From assembly GCA_028282465.1 (NCBI GenBank), contig JANQHX010000028.1, positions 1 to 36,745 on the forward strand: DNA of 36,745 nucleotides. Reading direction: 5' to 3'. The number at the start of each line of letters is the position of its first letter. Positions within the stretch are counted from its first letter, which is position 1. The DNA is from Gynuella sp. GTDB taxonomy: Bacteria; Pseudomonadota; Gammaproteobacteria; Pseudomonadales; Natronospirillaceae. The notes beneath the pieces were generated by a model. The model was not told the DNA's origin, ran no database searches, and saw nothing but the letters and a program-made list of their open reading frames with translations. Positions 7,222-16,543 of the stretch are shown one piece after another. The position numbers and the translations under genes were made by a program.

Positions 7222-10200
7222 TTACAGGCTCATTACAAATGCTTGTAGTGCTTCTTTATCTTCTTGGCTTAGAGCATCAAACTTATCGCGCTCTGGCTGA
7301 GCGTCTACAGCGTGTTGCTCAACTGCTTCAATCACAGAGCTAGCGCGACCATCATGCATGAACAACATGCCTTCGTGACCCATCTTCTCCAACACTTTCA
7401 CGTTGTGGCTGAGGCCCCATAGCGGTGGTGTACGCCATTTAGTGAAGCGAGCGTTTCCAGTACCGATATCATGAGTTTGCATATCAGTGTATGGGCTGAT
7501 GTTGATGTTACGCAGGTGTGAAGGTGCATCGGCACGAGTCTTCTGTTTAGGCACGTGGCAACGGGCACAACCAACGTCTTCGCGGAATAACTTTTCACCA
7601 CGAACGATCTGCGGATCATCAGCAACCCATGGCTGGCGATCTGGAACCGTTAACAGTTCGTTGTAGTGAACGATCAGTCGGAAGACTTCTGAAGGTAGAT
7701 GCTCCCAGTTTACGCCGTGGTCATCACGCAGAGCGTTTTTGATCTGAGCTTCAACGCTTTCAGCACCACCGTCCCAAGTGAAGCCAGTCTGACGACCTTC
7801 CATTACTTCAAGTAACTTAGTGCCGTACACTGGTGGTGGCAGACGATAGCCTTTAGGCGTTAGGAATACTTCAGCACCACGGCCATCACGGATGTGACAG
7901 TGGCCACAGGTAAAGGCTCCGATCTGCGCATCTGGGTCATCCAGAGGTCCACGCAGTTTCGAAGGAACAACACCGTGGAATAGGTGGTGACCCAATACCC
8001 AGTCGTTGATCATGGCAGCGGAGTGCGTTGTAACCAATGGCTGAGTGAATACCGCAGCGTACTCCATATAGTTTGGTGAGCCAGGAGTTTTAGATGCCTG
8101 GTTGTCAGAGAAGATCATGGTAGTACCGGCGCGGCCCGCCATGCTCAGACGTGGGTCGCCATAGTGACCCCAACCCAAACCAACTGTGTAGTAAGAGAAG
8201 TCGTTGTAAACCTGTGAGCCTGCCAGAGCAGTAATCTCAAACTGAATTACCTGACCATAGCTGAAGGCATTACCACAGCAAGTGCCTGTGTTGTACACGA
8301 ACTGCTGCTGACCATTGTGGGAACCACCATGCCAACGCAATGCTTCGATACGGATAACACTTTGAGCGTCCGTTTGAATCTGAACATTACCTGGAGAGTC
8401 GTCAACCCAGATGTTGTAGCGGTCAAGTACTCTCAACAAGCTGTTGTTATGGCATGCATCTGATACTGCTGCAGTACAACCGTCATGTGCTACAGGGTGT
8501 CTCCAACGCATCCAGTTTGAAGAACCATCAGTGAATGATGGGTAATTCAGTACGTCTACGCGTTCTGCAATGGTGAACAGACCTGTGTAGATCCAATCAG
8601 TGCCTGGAATGTCGTTTAGCGCTAATGGGTGCTTGTAACGGAAGAAGTAAATGTAGTCGTCAGAAGAACATGGAATAGTCAAAGTACTATTAGCCAAGTC
8701 AGCTTTAACGAAAGTTAAACCACCGTCTTCGGAACAATGCATTTCTAAACCAGAATCACCCGCAGTACGTGTGTGAGGGAAGTAACCTGAACCCACTGGG
8801 CGGTTAGAATTACCCCAGCGCCAAGTCAGCTTGTCGCCTTCAATGTCGAATGCGAAACCCATTTCAGTAGGTGCAGCTCCGTTTTCAGGTGTTGCCAGAG
8901 CAGCCGGACGATCTGCACGCGGTGGAGGACCCGCTTTATCGCCAGTATGGGCATTATAAGTAATGTCTAAGTGGCTGAAATCAGGCAGTGGTGTTTCACC
9001 AACAACAACAGGTGACCAAGCAGACCAGTTACCGGAATTGTCACGGGCACGCACTGAATACTCATACGCAGTGGCAAGCTTGAGACCTTCATTGGTGTAA
9101 GTGGTTTCTAAACCCGAGTAAATCACTACTCCGTTGTTGCTAAGCTCGTATAAGTCCACAACACCTTGTGCATCAGTAGATGGGCTCCAAGTGATAACAA
9201 TTTCAGTTTCACCAGTGGTTTCAGTTACTACATCAGCAGGTACTGTTGGCGGTGTTTTGTCTGGAATGAAATCGCCGGTATCTACAGTGGCAATCATCGA
9301 CATAGGTGCACAGTTGTTGGCAGCGTCACAAGCTTCAACACGGTACTGATAGGTTGAGTTTTCAGTCAGACCAGAATCGTTAAAGCTGTTAGTGCTCGCA
9401 GCCACTACCCAGTAACCATCGCGGTAAACATGATAAGCAGCAACACCACGGTCATCAGTAGACTCATCCCAAGTTAAGGCAATAGCACGACCGCTACGAT
9501 CTTCACCCGCTAGACCTGTGACTTGAGTTGGAGCAAGCACATCTGGTGGCAAGCAAGAGCTCGCTACGTAATCGCTATCAGCCTGGAATACAACATTGGC
9601 CGAAATAGAGCACTGACCGATGGAGTTGTCCTGGATTTGAGTACCAATATTGTAAGTTTCGCCTTCAACTAAACCAGTGATAGTACGTTCCCAAACGCCA
9701 TTCACTAAAGTGGCTGGTGCACATGCTCCTTGGAAACATAGGTTATGGAATGCCGCAGTAAAAGGTTTATCCATGTGGCGGATAATACCTGTTGATGAGT
9801 TAACAAACTGCAAGCCGAAATCACCAGCTGCAGCTGGAATAACATTTGGTTTGCCCATGCCCCAATCAACATCGGTATCTGTGTCTGTATCAGTAACCGT
9901 GTCGGTGACTGTATCTGTATCCGTAACTGTGTCTGAATCCGTGTCAGTGTCCGAAGTGGTATCTGTGTCTGAAGTGGTATCGGTATCAGTCACGCTGCCA
10001 GTATCGGTAACGGTGTCGGTGTCAGTAACCGTTATCACATCGGTGTCAGTATCCGAATCTGTCACTGTGTCAGTGTCTGAAACTGTGTCTGTATCCGTTA
10101 CGGTATCTGTGTCAGTAACCGTGTCGGTATCTGAAACGGTATCCGTATCAGATGTTGTATCAGTGTCTGAATCGGTTGTGTCGTCACCAGTTACGGAACC

Positions 10201-10530
10201 GCCTAATGTCACTGCAGAATCAAACATCACAGTGAAATTTTCTAAAACCTGGCCGGTTTCGTTATCCTGTATTTGAGTAGAGACCTGAAGCTCTTGGCCT
10301 TCGCTAAGTCCAGAGATAGGACGTTCCCAATATCCGTCGGTCAACGTAGCTTGATAACAACCGTTTGCACAGATATAGGCAAAGCCTCCTTCATAGTCGT
10401 AGTCTTGGAAATAAATGACTCCTGAGTCAGGCCCAGTTGCACGTACACCATAATCGGCACTCGCGCTCATAGACCAACCGGTAGCGGCAACGCCAGCTAT
10501 CAGCAGGGTCGTTAGATTTTTGCGAATCAT
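7222..10530 (-). CDS. secreted multidomain di-heme (DUF1111-like) protein with fibronectin III domains
   Basis: An 1102-residue exported protein. Residues 1-26 are a signal peptide (cleavage near ASA-DYG). Residues ~26-105 and ~236-317 are two copies of one module (shared G-x-WER-x-ITGL/ISGL and TQIQDN motifs), split by a Thr/Asp/Ser linker at 119-221. Two fibronectin III domains follow (~332-418 and ~427-512). The C-terminal half holds two c-type heme motifs, CGHCH (875-879) and CARCH (988-992), plus RTPPLWGL and FMHDGRA, hallmarks of DUF1111 di-heme oxidoreductases related to MauG/cytochrome c peroxidase. It is presumably an extracytoplasmic redox enzyme tethered to binding modules. Substrate unknown. 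The ATG has an AAGGA ribosome site. Confidence 0.88.
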   Translation of the reverse strand: MIRKNLTTLLIAGVAATGWSMSASADYGVRATGPDSGVIYFQDYDYEGGFAYICANGCYQATLTDGYWERPISGLSEGQELQVSTQIQDNETGQVLENFTVMFDSAVTLGGSVTGDDTTDSDTDTTSDTDTVSDTDTVTDTDTVTDTDTVSDTDTVTDSDTDTDVITVTDTDTVTDTGSVTDTDTTSDTDTTSDTDTDSDTVTDTDTVTDTVTDTDTDTDVDWGMGKPNVIPAAAGDFGLQFVNSSTGIIRHMDKPFTAAFHNLCFQGACAPATLVNGVWERTITGLVEGETYNIGTQIQDNSIGQCSISANVVFQADSDYVASSCLPPDVLAPTQVTGLAGEDRSGRAIALTWDESTDDRGVAAYHVYRDGYWVVAASTNSFNDSGLTENSTYQYRVEACDAANNCAPMSMIATVDTGDFIPDKTPPTVPADVVTETTGETEIVITWSPSTDAQGVVDLYELSNNGVVIYSGLETTYTNEGLKLATAYEYSVRARDNSGNWSAWSPVVVGETPLPDFSHLDITYNAHTGDKAGPPPRADRPAALATPENGAAPTEMGFAFDIEGDKLTWRWGNSNRPVGSGYFPHTRTAGDSGLEMHCSEDGGLTFVKADLANSTLTIPCSSDDYIYFFRYKHPLALNDIPGTDWIYTGLFTIAERVDVLNYPSFTDGSSNWMRWRHPVAHDGCTAAVSDACHNNSLLRVLDRYNIWVDDSPGNVQIQTDAQSVIRIEALRWHGGSHNGQQQFVYNTGTCCGNAFSYGQVIQFEITALAGSQVYNDFSYYTVGLGWGHYGDPRLSMAGRAGTTMIFSDNQASKTPGSPNYMEYAAVFTQPLVTTHSAAMINDWVLGHHLFHGVVPSKLRGPLDDPDAQIGAFTCGHCHIRDGRGAEVFLTPKGYRLPPPVYGTKLLEVMEGRQTGFTWDGGAESVEAQIKNALRDDHGVNWEHLPSEVFRLIVHYNELLTVPDRQPWVADDPQIVRGEKLFREDVGCARCHVPKQKTRADAPSHLRNINISPYTDMQTHDIGTGNARFTKWRTPPLWGLSHNVKVLEKMGHEGMLFMHDGRASSVIEAVEQHAVDAQPERDKFDALSQEDKEALQAFVMSL
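9868..10176 (-). repeat. degenerate microrepeat encoding a Thr-Asp/Ser-Asp linker
   Basis: About 300 bp of short repeats, seen on the plus strand as GTATCAGT/GTGTCGGT variants, encode residues 119-221 of the di-heme protein (TDTDTV and SDTDTV units). Synonymous codons vary from unit to unit. The antisense reading gives an open VSVSVTV frame that is only a by-product. Confidence 0.9.
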
Positions 10531-11083
10531 AGTCCTTAAAACCTATTTTGTTTTTGTTTTTGGGTTTGCCAACTGCTAGGAATTTCCCAATGGCAAGGCG
10601 AAGAGTAACTCTGTGTCAAAATATGTCTGTTTCGATTTTTACTGATGAGGGGGGAATCTAATAAACAGTTGATCTGTGTTAACTTTGTGTTAAGTAATGT
10701 GTCGCTTCATTGGTTGATTAATAATCTGGTGTCGTATTTAAAGCGATTTAACGGAGTATTTTTGATGAAAATCCAAGAGTCGTTATTAAATGTTAGTTTT
10801 AATTATTGGAGAGAGAATTAGTTCTATTTAATTAAAATAATATTGTTTAAAAAACTGAGAGCGTTTTCTAAAATTTAATAAAAGGTGAATTTAAATTGCA
10901 TCTTAAAATAAAGAATAATTTATGAATCTAACGGCTAACATCAGTTTTTCCTATTGCCTAATAAATAATAAAAAAATAAGCAGCTCACAAAAGCATTCTG
11001 CAAAAATTGATTTTGAGCAATCTATTTGAGGTTTTCTTCAAGGGGGTGGGTAGGCCCCCCGGAACGATTCTGAATCAAATGAA
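10531..11083. other. 553-bp intergenic region, AT-rich
   Basis: No gene is supported here. The right part contains A+T-rich sequence that could hold the promoter of the di-heme gene. A GGGGG...CCCCC hairpin (11042-11060) lies just past the stop of the minus-strand membrane gene and could be a weak terminator, but it lacks a clear T-run on that strand. Nothing else is recognised. Confidence 0.6.
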
Positions 11084-11455
11084 CTAATGGTGGGAAAGCA
11101 CTCGTTTAAATAAATGACGTGCCGCTAGTAACGCACCTAAATTTGAAACCAATACCAGAGCCATACTGGCGAGTATTTCTGTGGGCATAAAACCGGAATA
11201 TTCCATGGTTAACATAACAGTCATTACCTGCGGGATACCTATGCCCATAAAAATCAATAACAGTTCTTCATCGTCACAGTGTAAGTGAGCCTTTTTAAAA
11301 TGCAGATAAAACACAGCGAACAAGATAACAAAGTGCCAGAAGAAACTGACATAAACCGGAACGCTAACATCTAGGCTCCTAGTGAAAGCAGAGGCACATA
11401 AACCGTAAATTAATAAGGCAACATAGTATTTGGCTAAGAAAAGTGCTGGGCTCAT
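11084..11455 (-). CDS. small integral membrane protein, unknown function
   Basis: A 123-residue protein with about four hydrophobic segments (around residues 5-25, 34-52, 62-84 and 90-112), so an inner-membrane protein. I chose the ATG at 11455 because a GGAG lies five bases upstream. An ATG at 11479 would add eight residues without a better site. The C-terminus is basic (HLFKRVLSHH). No family is recognised and neither neighbour suggests a role. It is divergent from the AraC/GyrI regulator gene. Confidence 0.75.
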   Translation of the reverse strand: MSPALFLAKYYVALLIYGLCASAFTRSLDVSVPVYVSFFWHFVILFAVFYLHFKKAHLHCDDEELLLIFMGIGIPQVMTVMLTMEYSGFMPTEILASMALVLVSNLGALLAARHLFKRVLSHH

Positions 11456-11696
11456 AGTGTCTCCAATGCAATCAGTCATAATCTTTTAAAGTATAGACCT
11501 TTTGGCGAAGTTGAGGATTTACTATGTTCAATTATGTAAGCACTAGTCGTGATCGACATTGAGAACAATTTGTGAATAAATTTAGCGTTTTCACAAACTA
11601 AACTCAGAATTAATTTAGATCTAATGACTTGGTGCTTAGCGCAGTTCCTCTTCTTGTTTTACATTGAATGTTTATATATCAATTTTGAAAAATCAG

Positions 11697-12620
11697 ATGA
11701 CGGCCAACAAACATCACTCAACGAGTATCAATAAAGCCATAGACTTTATTCAACAAAATTTGTCTGACCCCATCAAGGTACAGTCTTTGTCAAAAATTGC
11801 TGGAATGTCTGAGTTTCATTTCAACAGAATATTCAAGTCTGTGACTGGCGAATCTGTCTATCAATTTATAAAAAGAGTACGCTTAGAGTCTGCTGCGAGT
11901 TTACTGTTAACTCAGCCGAGCCTCAGTGTTTCGGAAGTGGTTCAGCAGTCTGGTTTTGATAATTCTTCATCTTTTGCTAAGAGTTTTAAGCAGCGATTTA
12001 AATTAACTGCCAGTCAATGGCGAAAACTACACAAAAATCAATTTGATCAACGATCTCAAGCGGTAGAAGTGCATGAAGGGAATGTGACTATCCAACATGG
12101 AAAACCAACATGGACTTACCAAGATTATTCTTCACTCAGACAGGTTGTGATTAAAGACTTACCGATAAAGCGCATCGCCTATGTGCGAAATGTCGGAAGC
12201 TATCAAGGCGATAAAAACCTATATGAAACCCTGAATAAAATTTTGGTTCAATGGGCCGTACCTAGAGGGTACTGGTGTGAAGATGTTTGCTCTCTCAATA
12301 TTTATCACGATAACCCAGGTATTACTGATAGCCATCATCTGCGATTGATGGTGGCGCTAGAAGTTGATGAATCAGCCAGACCCTCAGGTGAAATTGGAAT
12401 TTCTCAAACTGCTGGTGGTCGCTATGGTACTTGCCGATTTATTCTCAATGAACAACAGTTTCAATCCGCCTGGGGGTGGATGCACACGACATGGTTGCAT
12501 AACAGTGGCTATGAAGTAGACAATCGTGAATCCATTGAGATTTGCCATAAAGTCTTCGAAGAAAATGGACAAACTTTGTTCGATGTTGAAATCTGTATTC
12601 CTGTGGTTCAAAAAAAATAG
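11697..12620 (+). CDS. AraC-family regulator with GyrI-like effector domain
   Basis: A 307-residue regulator of the Rob/SbmC-like architecture. The AraC double helix-turn-helix is N-terminal (~8-110; FHFNRIFKSVTGES and SGFDNSSSFAKSFKQRF are the two recognition regions). A GyrI-like domain (~145-305), of the type that binds hydrophobic small molecules, is C-terminal. I use the ATG at 11697. A TTG at 11664 would add 11 residues and neither has a strong ribosome site. The following genes (TrmO-like, alkyltransferase) run in the same direction but are 137 and 143 bp apart, so shared regulation is only possible, not shown. Confidence 0.85.
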   Translation: MTANKHHSTSINKAIDFIQQNLSDPIKVQSLSKIAGMSEFHFNRIFKSVTGESVYQFIKRVRLESAASLLLTQPSLSVSEVVQQSGFDNSSSFAKSFKQRFKLTASQWRKLHKNQFDQRSQAVEVHEGNVTIQHGKPTWTYQDYSSLRQVVIKDLPIKRIAYVRNVGSYQGDKNLYETLNKILVQWAVPRGYWCEDVCSLNIYHDNPGITDSHHLRLMVALEVDESARPSGEIGISQTAGGRYGTCRFILNEQQFQSAWGWMHTTWLHNSGYEVDNRESIEICHKVFEENGQTLFDVEICIPVVQKK

Positions 12621-12757
12621 CTCTGGGTTTAGTGCAATATTTCTTAATGGCTGGTTAACATTTAGCAGGAATGGACAACAATAGAGCCGGAATGGAACAG
12701 CATCGGCAAGTTCATCTTATTACCATGAGCTCACCTTAATTAATCTCAGGTGAACAC

Positions 12758-13240
12758 ATGATGCAACCCATTTCCCTAAAAGCCATTGGCGAAGTCATTA
12801 ATCAACAAGGACAATTTCAATTAAAACTGCAGCCTGAATATCGAAAGGGCCTCGCTAGCCTTGAACGGTTCAGTCATATTCAATTACTTTGGTGGGGCCA
12901 TCAAGTAACCGAATTCGATGGGGGAACATCGCTGACTATCAATCAACCCTATGTTGGTTGTGATGAATCCGTTGGACTATTTTCAACTAGGTCAGAGCAA
13001 CGCCCAAATCCAATACTGTTAAGTGTGGTGTCAGTATTGTCTATAGATTTAGATAAGGGTTTAGTTATCGCTCCGTGGTTGGATGCTAATCATGGTAGCC
13101 CAATCATCGACATCAAGCCCTATCAACCCAGTATGGATAGGGTAAAGGATGTGGAATTACCGACTTGGTGTTCAAGCTGGCCAAATTATTATGAAGACTC
13201 AGCTACTTTTGACTGGGAATCGGTATTTAATTTTAGTTGA
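12758..13240 (+). CDS. trmO: TrmO/TsaA-like tRNA methyltransferase
   Basis: A 160-residue protein of the UPF0066/TsaA family. TrmO methylates N6-threonylcarbamoyladenosine at position 37 of some tRNAs using S-adenosylmethionine. Family signatures are FSTRSEQRPNPI (the SAM-site loop), the N-terminal I-G-E-V strand and SPIIDIKPYQP near residues 113-123. At 160 residues it is shorter than E. coli TrmO (~235) and lacks the C-terminal domain, as many short homologs do, so the exact substrate is uncertain. Two adjacent ATGs occur at 12758, preceded by AGGTGA. A strong terminator follows. Confidence 0.85.
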   Translation: MMQPISLKAIGEVINQQGQFQLKLQPEYRKGLASLERFSHIQLLWWGHQVTEFDGGTSLTINQPYVGCDESVGLFSTRSEQRPNPILLSVVSVLSIDLDKGLVIAPWLDANHGSPIIDIKPYQPSMDRVKDVELPTWCSSWPNYYEDSATFDWESVFNFS

Positions 13241-13265
13241 TCAATCACTTTAATTAACCAACATA

Positions 13266-13310
13266 GAAAGATTCAGTGTTTTAATTAGCACTGAATCTTT
13301 CTTTTTCTTT
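13266..13310 (+). terminator. strong Rho-independent terminator after the trmO-like gene
   Basis: A perfect 13-bp stem (GAAAGATTCAGTG with CACTGAATCTTTC) and 10-base loop are followed by TTTTTCTTT. It begins 26 bp after the stop and should separate this gene from the alkyltransferase. Confidence 0.85.
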
Positions 13311-13383
13311 AAACTTTCACCAAGGTTGATCACAATATCCGTTAGAATATCTCTTGTTACCTTCGACTGTTAAATCCAAATAG

Positions 13384-13911
13384 ATGATTCAAATCCAGAC
13401 TGTTAAAACTAAAATCGGAGAGCTGCTATTGGGCAGTTTTGAAGATAGGCTCTGCTTGTTAGATTACAAATACCGAAAAATGCGTAGCGCTGTTGATAAC
13501 CGAATACAACGAGCGTTTGGCTGTGGTTATGTGGAAGAGAGTAATGATCTGCTAAAAGAAGCCGAGCAGCAAATTGAACAGTACCTTCACGGGCATCGCA
13601 AGGAGTTCAGTATTCCCTATCTGTTCGCTGGAACAGATTTTCAAAAGTCTGTGTGGACGGCACTGGCTAAAATTCCTTATGGCAAGACAGTCAGTTATTT
13701 AGAGCTATCACGTTCTATCGATAATGAAAAAGCGGTGAGGGCAGTGGCTGCTGCCAATGGAGCCAATTCCATGTCTATCATCATTCCCTGTCATCGGATT
13801 ATTGGAAGCAGCGGTGAGCTAGTAGGTTATGCCGGTGGTTTAGATGTGAAAAAACGATTGCTGATTCTAGAAGGGAGTTTCCATAATCAGCAGAGTTTGG
13901 ATCTTGTTTAG
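13384..13911 (+). CDS. ogt: methylated-DNA--protein-cysteine methyltransferase (Ogt-type)
   Basis: A 175-residue O6-alkylguanine-DNA alkyltransferase that repairs alkylated guanine by one-time transfer to its own cysteine. The active site is PCHRI at 135-139 with acceptor Cys136. RAVAAANGAN (119-128) contains the helix-turn-helix arginine finger and hinge, and the C-terminal GYAGGLDVKKRLL stretch is also diagnostic. It is a stand-alone Ogt/MGMT protein without an Ada N-terminal domain. No ribosome site stands out before the ATG. An AraC-type regulator lies two genes upstream, but a strong terminator intervenes, so the gene likely has its own promoter. Confidence 0.93.
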   Translation: MIQIQTVKTKIGELLLGSFEDRLCLLDYKYRKMRSAVDNRIQRAFGCGYVEESNDLLKEAEQQIEQYLHGHRKEFSIPYLFAGTDFQKSVWTALAKIPYGKTVSYLELSRSIDNEKAVRAVAAANGANSMSIIIPCHRIIGSSGELVGYAGGLDVKKRLLILEGSFHNQQSLDLV

Positions 13912-14256
13912 CTATTTGGCTAACCTAGTCATCATAATTACCTTTAGTTCTCTAGCTGTGACCATAAAATGTGTGTGGACAAAAAATATTCTGTTTTGCA
14001 TCCAATTTACGAGTCTTCATCGTTTCCACAATTAACATCAGGCGTAAACTTCCGGTTATTTATACTCTAAGTTTATGATGAGCAACAAAAATGGAATCAT
14101 AAATTAGGGTGGCCTAGCATCGAGTTAGTCAATACACTAAGTGATGTAATGTAGCGTAATACAAGTTATGTGATAACAGGTCAGATATTATAAAAAGCTA
14201 ATTGAATGTCGCCAGAGTTTATGATCAATCGTACGAATTAAAGATGGATATCTATT
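13912..14256. other. 345-bp intergenic region upstream of the ECF sigma gene
   Basis: No gene is supported. It should hold the promoter of the sigma factor operon. A short imperfect repeat (TTAGCTATTTGGCTAA) follows the alkyltransferase stop and could form a small hairpin. Confidence 0.5.
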
Positions 14257-14805
14257 TTGACTAGCAGTAAATGGACCGAAAACATAGAAGCCTTGTTTGC
14301 CAGAATTAAACTGAAGGACCGACAAGCCTTCTCAGAATTTTATGACCAAACCAGCAGTCGCTTATACGGCTTAATTCTAAAAATTATTGTAGATGAAGGA
14401 ACTGCCCAAGACCTGTTACAAGAGTGTTATCAAAAAATTTGGGTAAGTGCCAGCCAACACCAAGCGAGTAAAGGGAGTTCTTGGTCTTGGGTATGTCAGC
14501 TGACCCGCAACCATACCATTGACTCCTACAGAAAATTAAAACGTGCACCAGGCCATGATGAGTTTGATGAAATGAAGCAGGAGCCGCTATCAGTGGATGG
14601 CACTGCTCATCTCTGGCCTGAGTATTTGAGTCTGGGGAATTGCTTGTCGGCGATTCGTCAGGAGCAACAAAGCGTTATTTTAAGTGCCTATGTCTATGGG
14701 TGGTCACATAGCGAGTTAGTTGCAAAGTTTAATTTACCTTTGGGTACCATTAAGTCTTGGATACGCAGAGGGTTACAGGAGCTTCGCGAATGTTTAGAAG
14801 CATGA
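14257..14805 (+). CDS. ECF-type sigma-70 factor
   Basis: A 182-residue extracytoplasmic-function sigma factor. Region 2 (~20-90) includes FYDQTSSRLYGL and DLLQECYQKIW, with the region 2.4-like WSWVCQLTRNHTIDSYRK. Region 4 (~125-180) carries the SHSELVAKFNLPLGTIKSWIRRG helix-turn-helix. The start is a TTG at 14257. No in-frame ATG or GTG nearby gives a better N-terminus. The anti-sigma gene overlaps its stop codon, so the two are translationally coupled. It resembles the SigK/RpoE-like sigma that pairs with RskA-type anti-sigma proteins. The signal is unknown. Confidence 0.9.
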   Translation: MTSSKWTENIEALFARIKLKDRQAFSEFYDQTSSRLYGLILKIIVDEGTAQDLLQECYQKIWVSASQHQASKGSSWSWVCQLTRNHTIDSYRKLKRAPGHDEFDEMKQEPLSVDGTAHLWPEYLSLGNCLSAIRQEQQSVILSAYVYGWSHSELVAKFNLPLGTIKSWIRRGLQELRECLEA

Positions 14806-15533
14806 AATATCAAAACCCTGTCGTTCGTAACCACCTTGCCAGCCAGTATGCCATTGGGCTGTTAACTCCTAGAGTAAAATCACGGGTAGAAAAATTAATT
14901 CGCCAAGACGATGAATTTAAAGATCAAGTTCAGTCCTGGCAAGAAACCCTGAGCCCGTTAAGTGCTGCTGCCACACCTGTAGAAGCCCCTCCAGAGCTAA
15001 AATCCCGAGTAATGAGTGCCATTACCGAGGAAGAACAAGTTGTTTCTAAAGAAACTTCTTACTGGTCGCAATTGATTGAATCCATCAGATTTTGGCAGGG
15101 CATGGCTGTTGCCTCCTTAGCTGCTGTTTTCGTTTTGTCCATGTTGTACTTTGGTGAGCCTACAGCCGCTCCGGCTCAACTGTCTTACATTGCAGTGATG
15201 CAGTCTTCTGACACCAGCGGAGAGCCGCCATTGGTAATAACTGCCTATGGAAAAACAGAAACATCGCCTTCTCGATTGGAGCTGCGCTGGAATGACCGAA
15301 CCGACACCACAGAAATTGATGGCACAACATTGTGGGCGGTAGAAAGAGAAACCGGTGATGTTCAAAGGATCGCATCACTCACAATAGACTCTAAGCGGAT
15401 GGATCTCACAAAAGATCAGTGGTCTCTGGTAAAAAACAGTCTTGAATTGGTTGTCACCAATGGTGAAAGCTTTGACAGTGAAACCATACTTAAAGGCATC
15501 TGTGTGCAGTTAACTGACTGGACAAAAGCTTGA
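14802..15533 (+). CDS. RskA/anti-sigma-K-like membrane anti-sigma factor
   Basis: A 243-residue protein that should hold the preceding ECF sigma factor at the membrane. Residues ~1-65 form an anti-sigma domain without a Zn-binding HxxxCxxC motif. One transmembrane helix (FWQGMAVASLAAVFVLSMLY, about 85-108) follows. The rest is an extracytoplasmic RskA-like domain with SRLELRWNDRT and LWAVERETGD. The ATG at 14802 overlaps the sigma stop as ATGA. An ATG at 14790 has a better-spaced GGAG and is an alternative adding four residues. A terminator follows. Confidence 0.85.
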   Translation: MKYQNPVVRNHLASQYAIGLLTPRVKSRVEKLIRQDDEFKDQVQSWQETLSPLSAAATPVEAPPELKSRVMSAITEEEQVVSKETSYWSQLIESIRFWQGMAVASLAAVFVLSMLYFGEPTAAPAQLSYIAVMQSSDTSGEPPLVITAYGKTETSPSRLELRWNDRTDTTEIDGTTLWAVERETGDVQRIASLTIDSKRMDLTKDQWSLVKNSLELVVTNGESFDSETILKGICVQLTDWTKA

Positions 15534-15582
15534 TTCATGCAATACTGAACTTATAAATTACTGTTGTTCAACAGCTAAATTC

Positions 15583-15607
15583 AGGCAGCTTTTCGCTGCC
15601 TTTTTTA
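15583..15607 (+). terminator. terminator after the sigma/anti-sigma pair
   Basis: AGGCAGC and GCTGCCT form a 7-bp stem around TTTTC, followed by TTTTTTAT. It ends the sigma/anti-sigma transcript, so the following COG4315-type gene should have its own promoter. Confidence 0.85.
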
Positions 15608-15872
15608 TATGAGTTGAAGAGACAGTGTTTTGAATTATTTCTGGCTTCCACCACCTACTTAACCATCTTTTTAGACAAGCCATCATTAAATAGACCTCCC
15701 CAAAAAATCCCTAGTCGTACAAACCACCTAATTTTTTATATGTGATTTTTACCCTCGTAAGTGAATGCCAAAAAAAATTCAGCCATTTGCATCCAATCCA
15801 CACTTCCTATTCGTTCCTATCTACAACAAACAATCAACAACTGATCAACAACCGATATGGAAGGAAAGAATC

Positions 15873-16286
15873 ATGAAATTATTTAATAAAGCTGGCCTAG
15901 TATTTACTGCCCTAATGTCTTTGGGTTATGCGGCAGTCAGTTTTGCCTACGACTACAAAGAAAGTAAACCTAAGCTGGTGCAAAAAGCTGAGTCATTAGC
16001 AGGGACGGTGTTTGCCAATTCTGATGGTTTAACGCTCTACACCTTTTCGAAAGATGATGTAGGTGCATCAAGCTGCTATGACAGTTGCGCCGTGAACTGG
16101 CCTCCCTTTGCAGCGAAAAAGCATGCGAAAGAATGGGGTAAGTTTACGGTAATTGAGCGCAAAGATGGTACTTACCAATGGGCCTATGACAACCAACCGC
16201 TTTATACCTGGGTGGGTGATCAAAAACTGGGTGATACAACTGGTGAAGGTGTGGGTAACGTTTGGTTTGCATTGAAAGCCAATTAA
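15873..16286 (+). CDS. exported COG4315-type protein (YxFxxD repeat family)
   Basis: A 137-residue exported protein. The start at 15873 is fixed by GGAAGG nine bases upstream and the signal peptide that follows (cleavage near SFA-YDY). An upstream ATG at 15765 would bury that signal. The mature part has the family's paired motifs: LYTFSKD near 58-64 and LYTW near 109-112, plus a Cys pair in SSCYDSCAVNWPPF. COG4315 members are often lipoproteins, but no lipobox is present, so this one is probably periplasmic. They recur beside ECF sigma/anti-sigma pairs, which this arrangement repeats. Being a target of that sigma factor is inference. Confidence 0.85.
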   Translation: MKLFNKAGLVFTALMSLGYAAVSFAYDYKESKPKLVQKAESLAGTVFANSDGLTLYTFSKDDVGASSCYDSCAVNWPPFAAKKHAKEWGKFTVIERKDGTYQWAYDNQPLYTWVGDQKLGDTTGEGVGNVWFALKAN

Positions 16287-16453
16287 TTCCTATTTCAGGT
16301 TTAAGCAAATAAGAAATGAATAACGGTTTGTTTAATATCGCTAAACAGATCGTTCACTCAGAAGGTAATTATTAATAGCTCTAGTAAAGCTATATTGCAG
16401 GTTAAAAATATTTAAGCCTGAAATTCCCTTCGACTCGAATTAACAGTTTATCT

Positions 16454-16473
16454 CATGGCCTATATAGGTCATG
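16454..16473. promoter_or_regulatory. 20-bp near-perfect palindrome upstream of the DUF285 lipoprotein
   Basis: CATGGCCTATATAGGTCATG is palindromic except for one G-T pair. It lies about 70 bp upstream of the next start codon, where an operator overlapping a promoter would be expected. No regulator can be assigned. Confidence 0.4.
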
Positions 16474-16543
16474 TGGAGCAATTTTGATTAGACACTTGAT
16501 GATTGTGACCTATTTCTATTTTTAAGATAAAAGGATGTAAAAA

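Noticed and set aside
9677-10276. 199-residue plus-strand ORF rich in VSVSVTV
   Set aside because: It is the antisense of the Thr-Asp linker coding region of the di-heme protein, an artefact of the repeat.
14229-15720. TCGTAC shared upstream of the sigma gene and the COG4315-type gene
   Set aside because: A six-base match with no matching -35 region. Too weak to call an ECF promoter.
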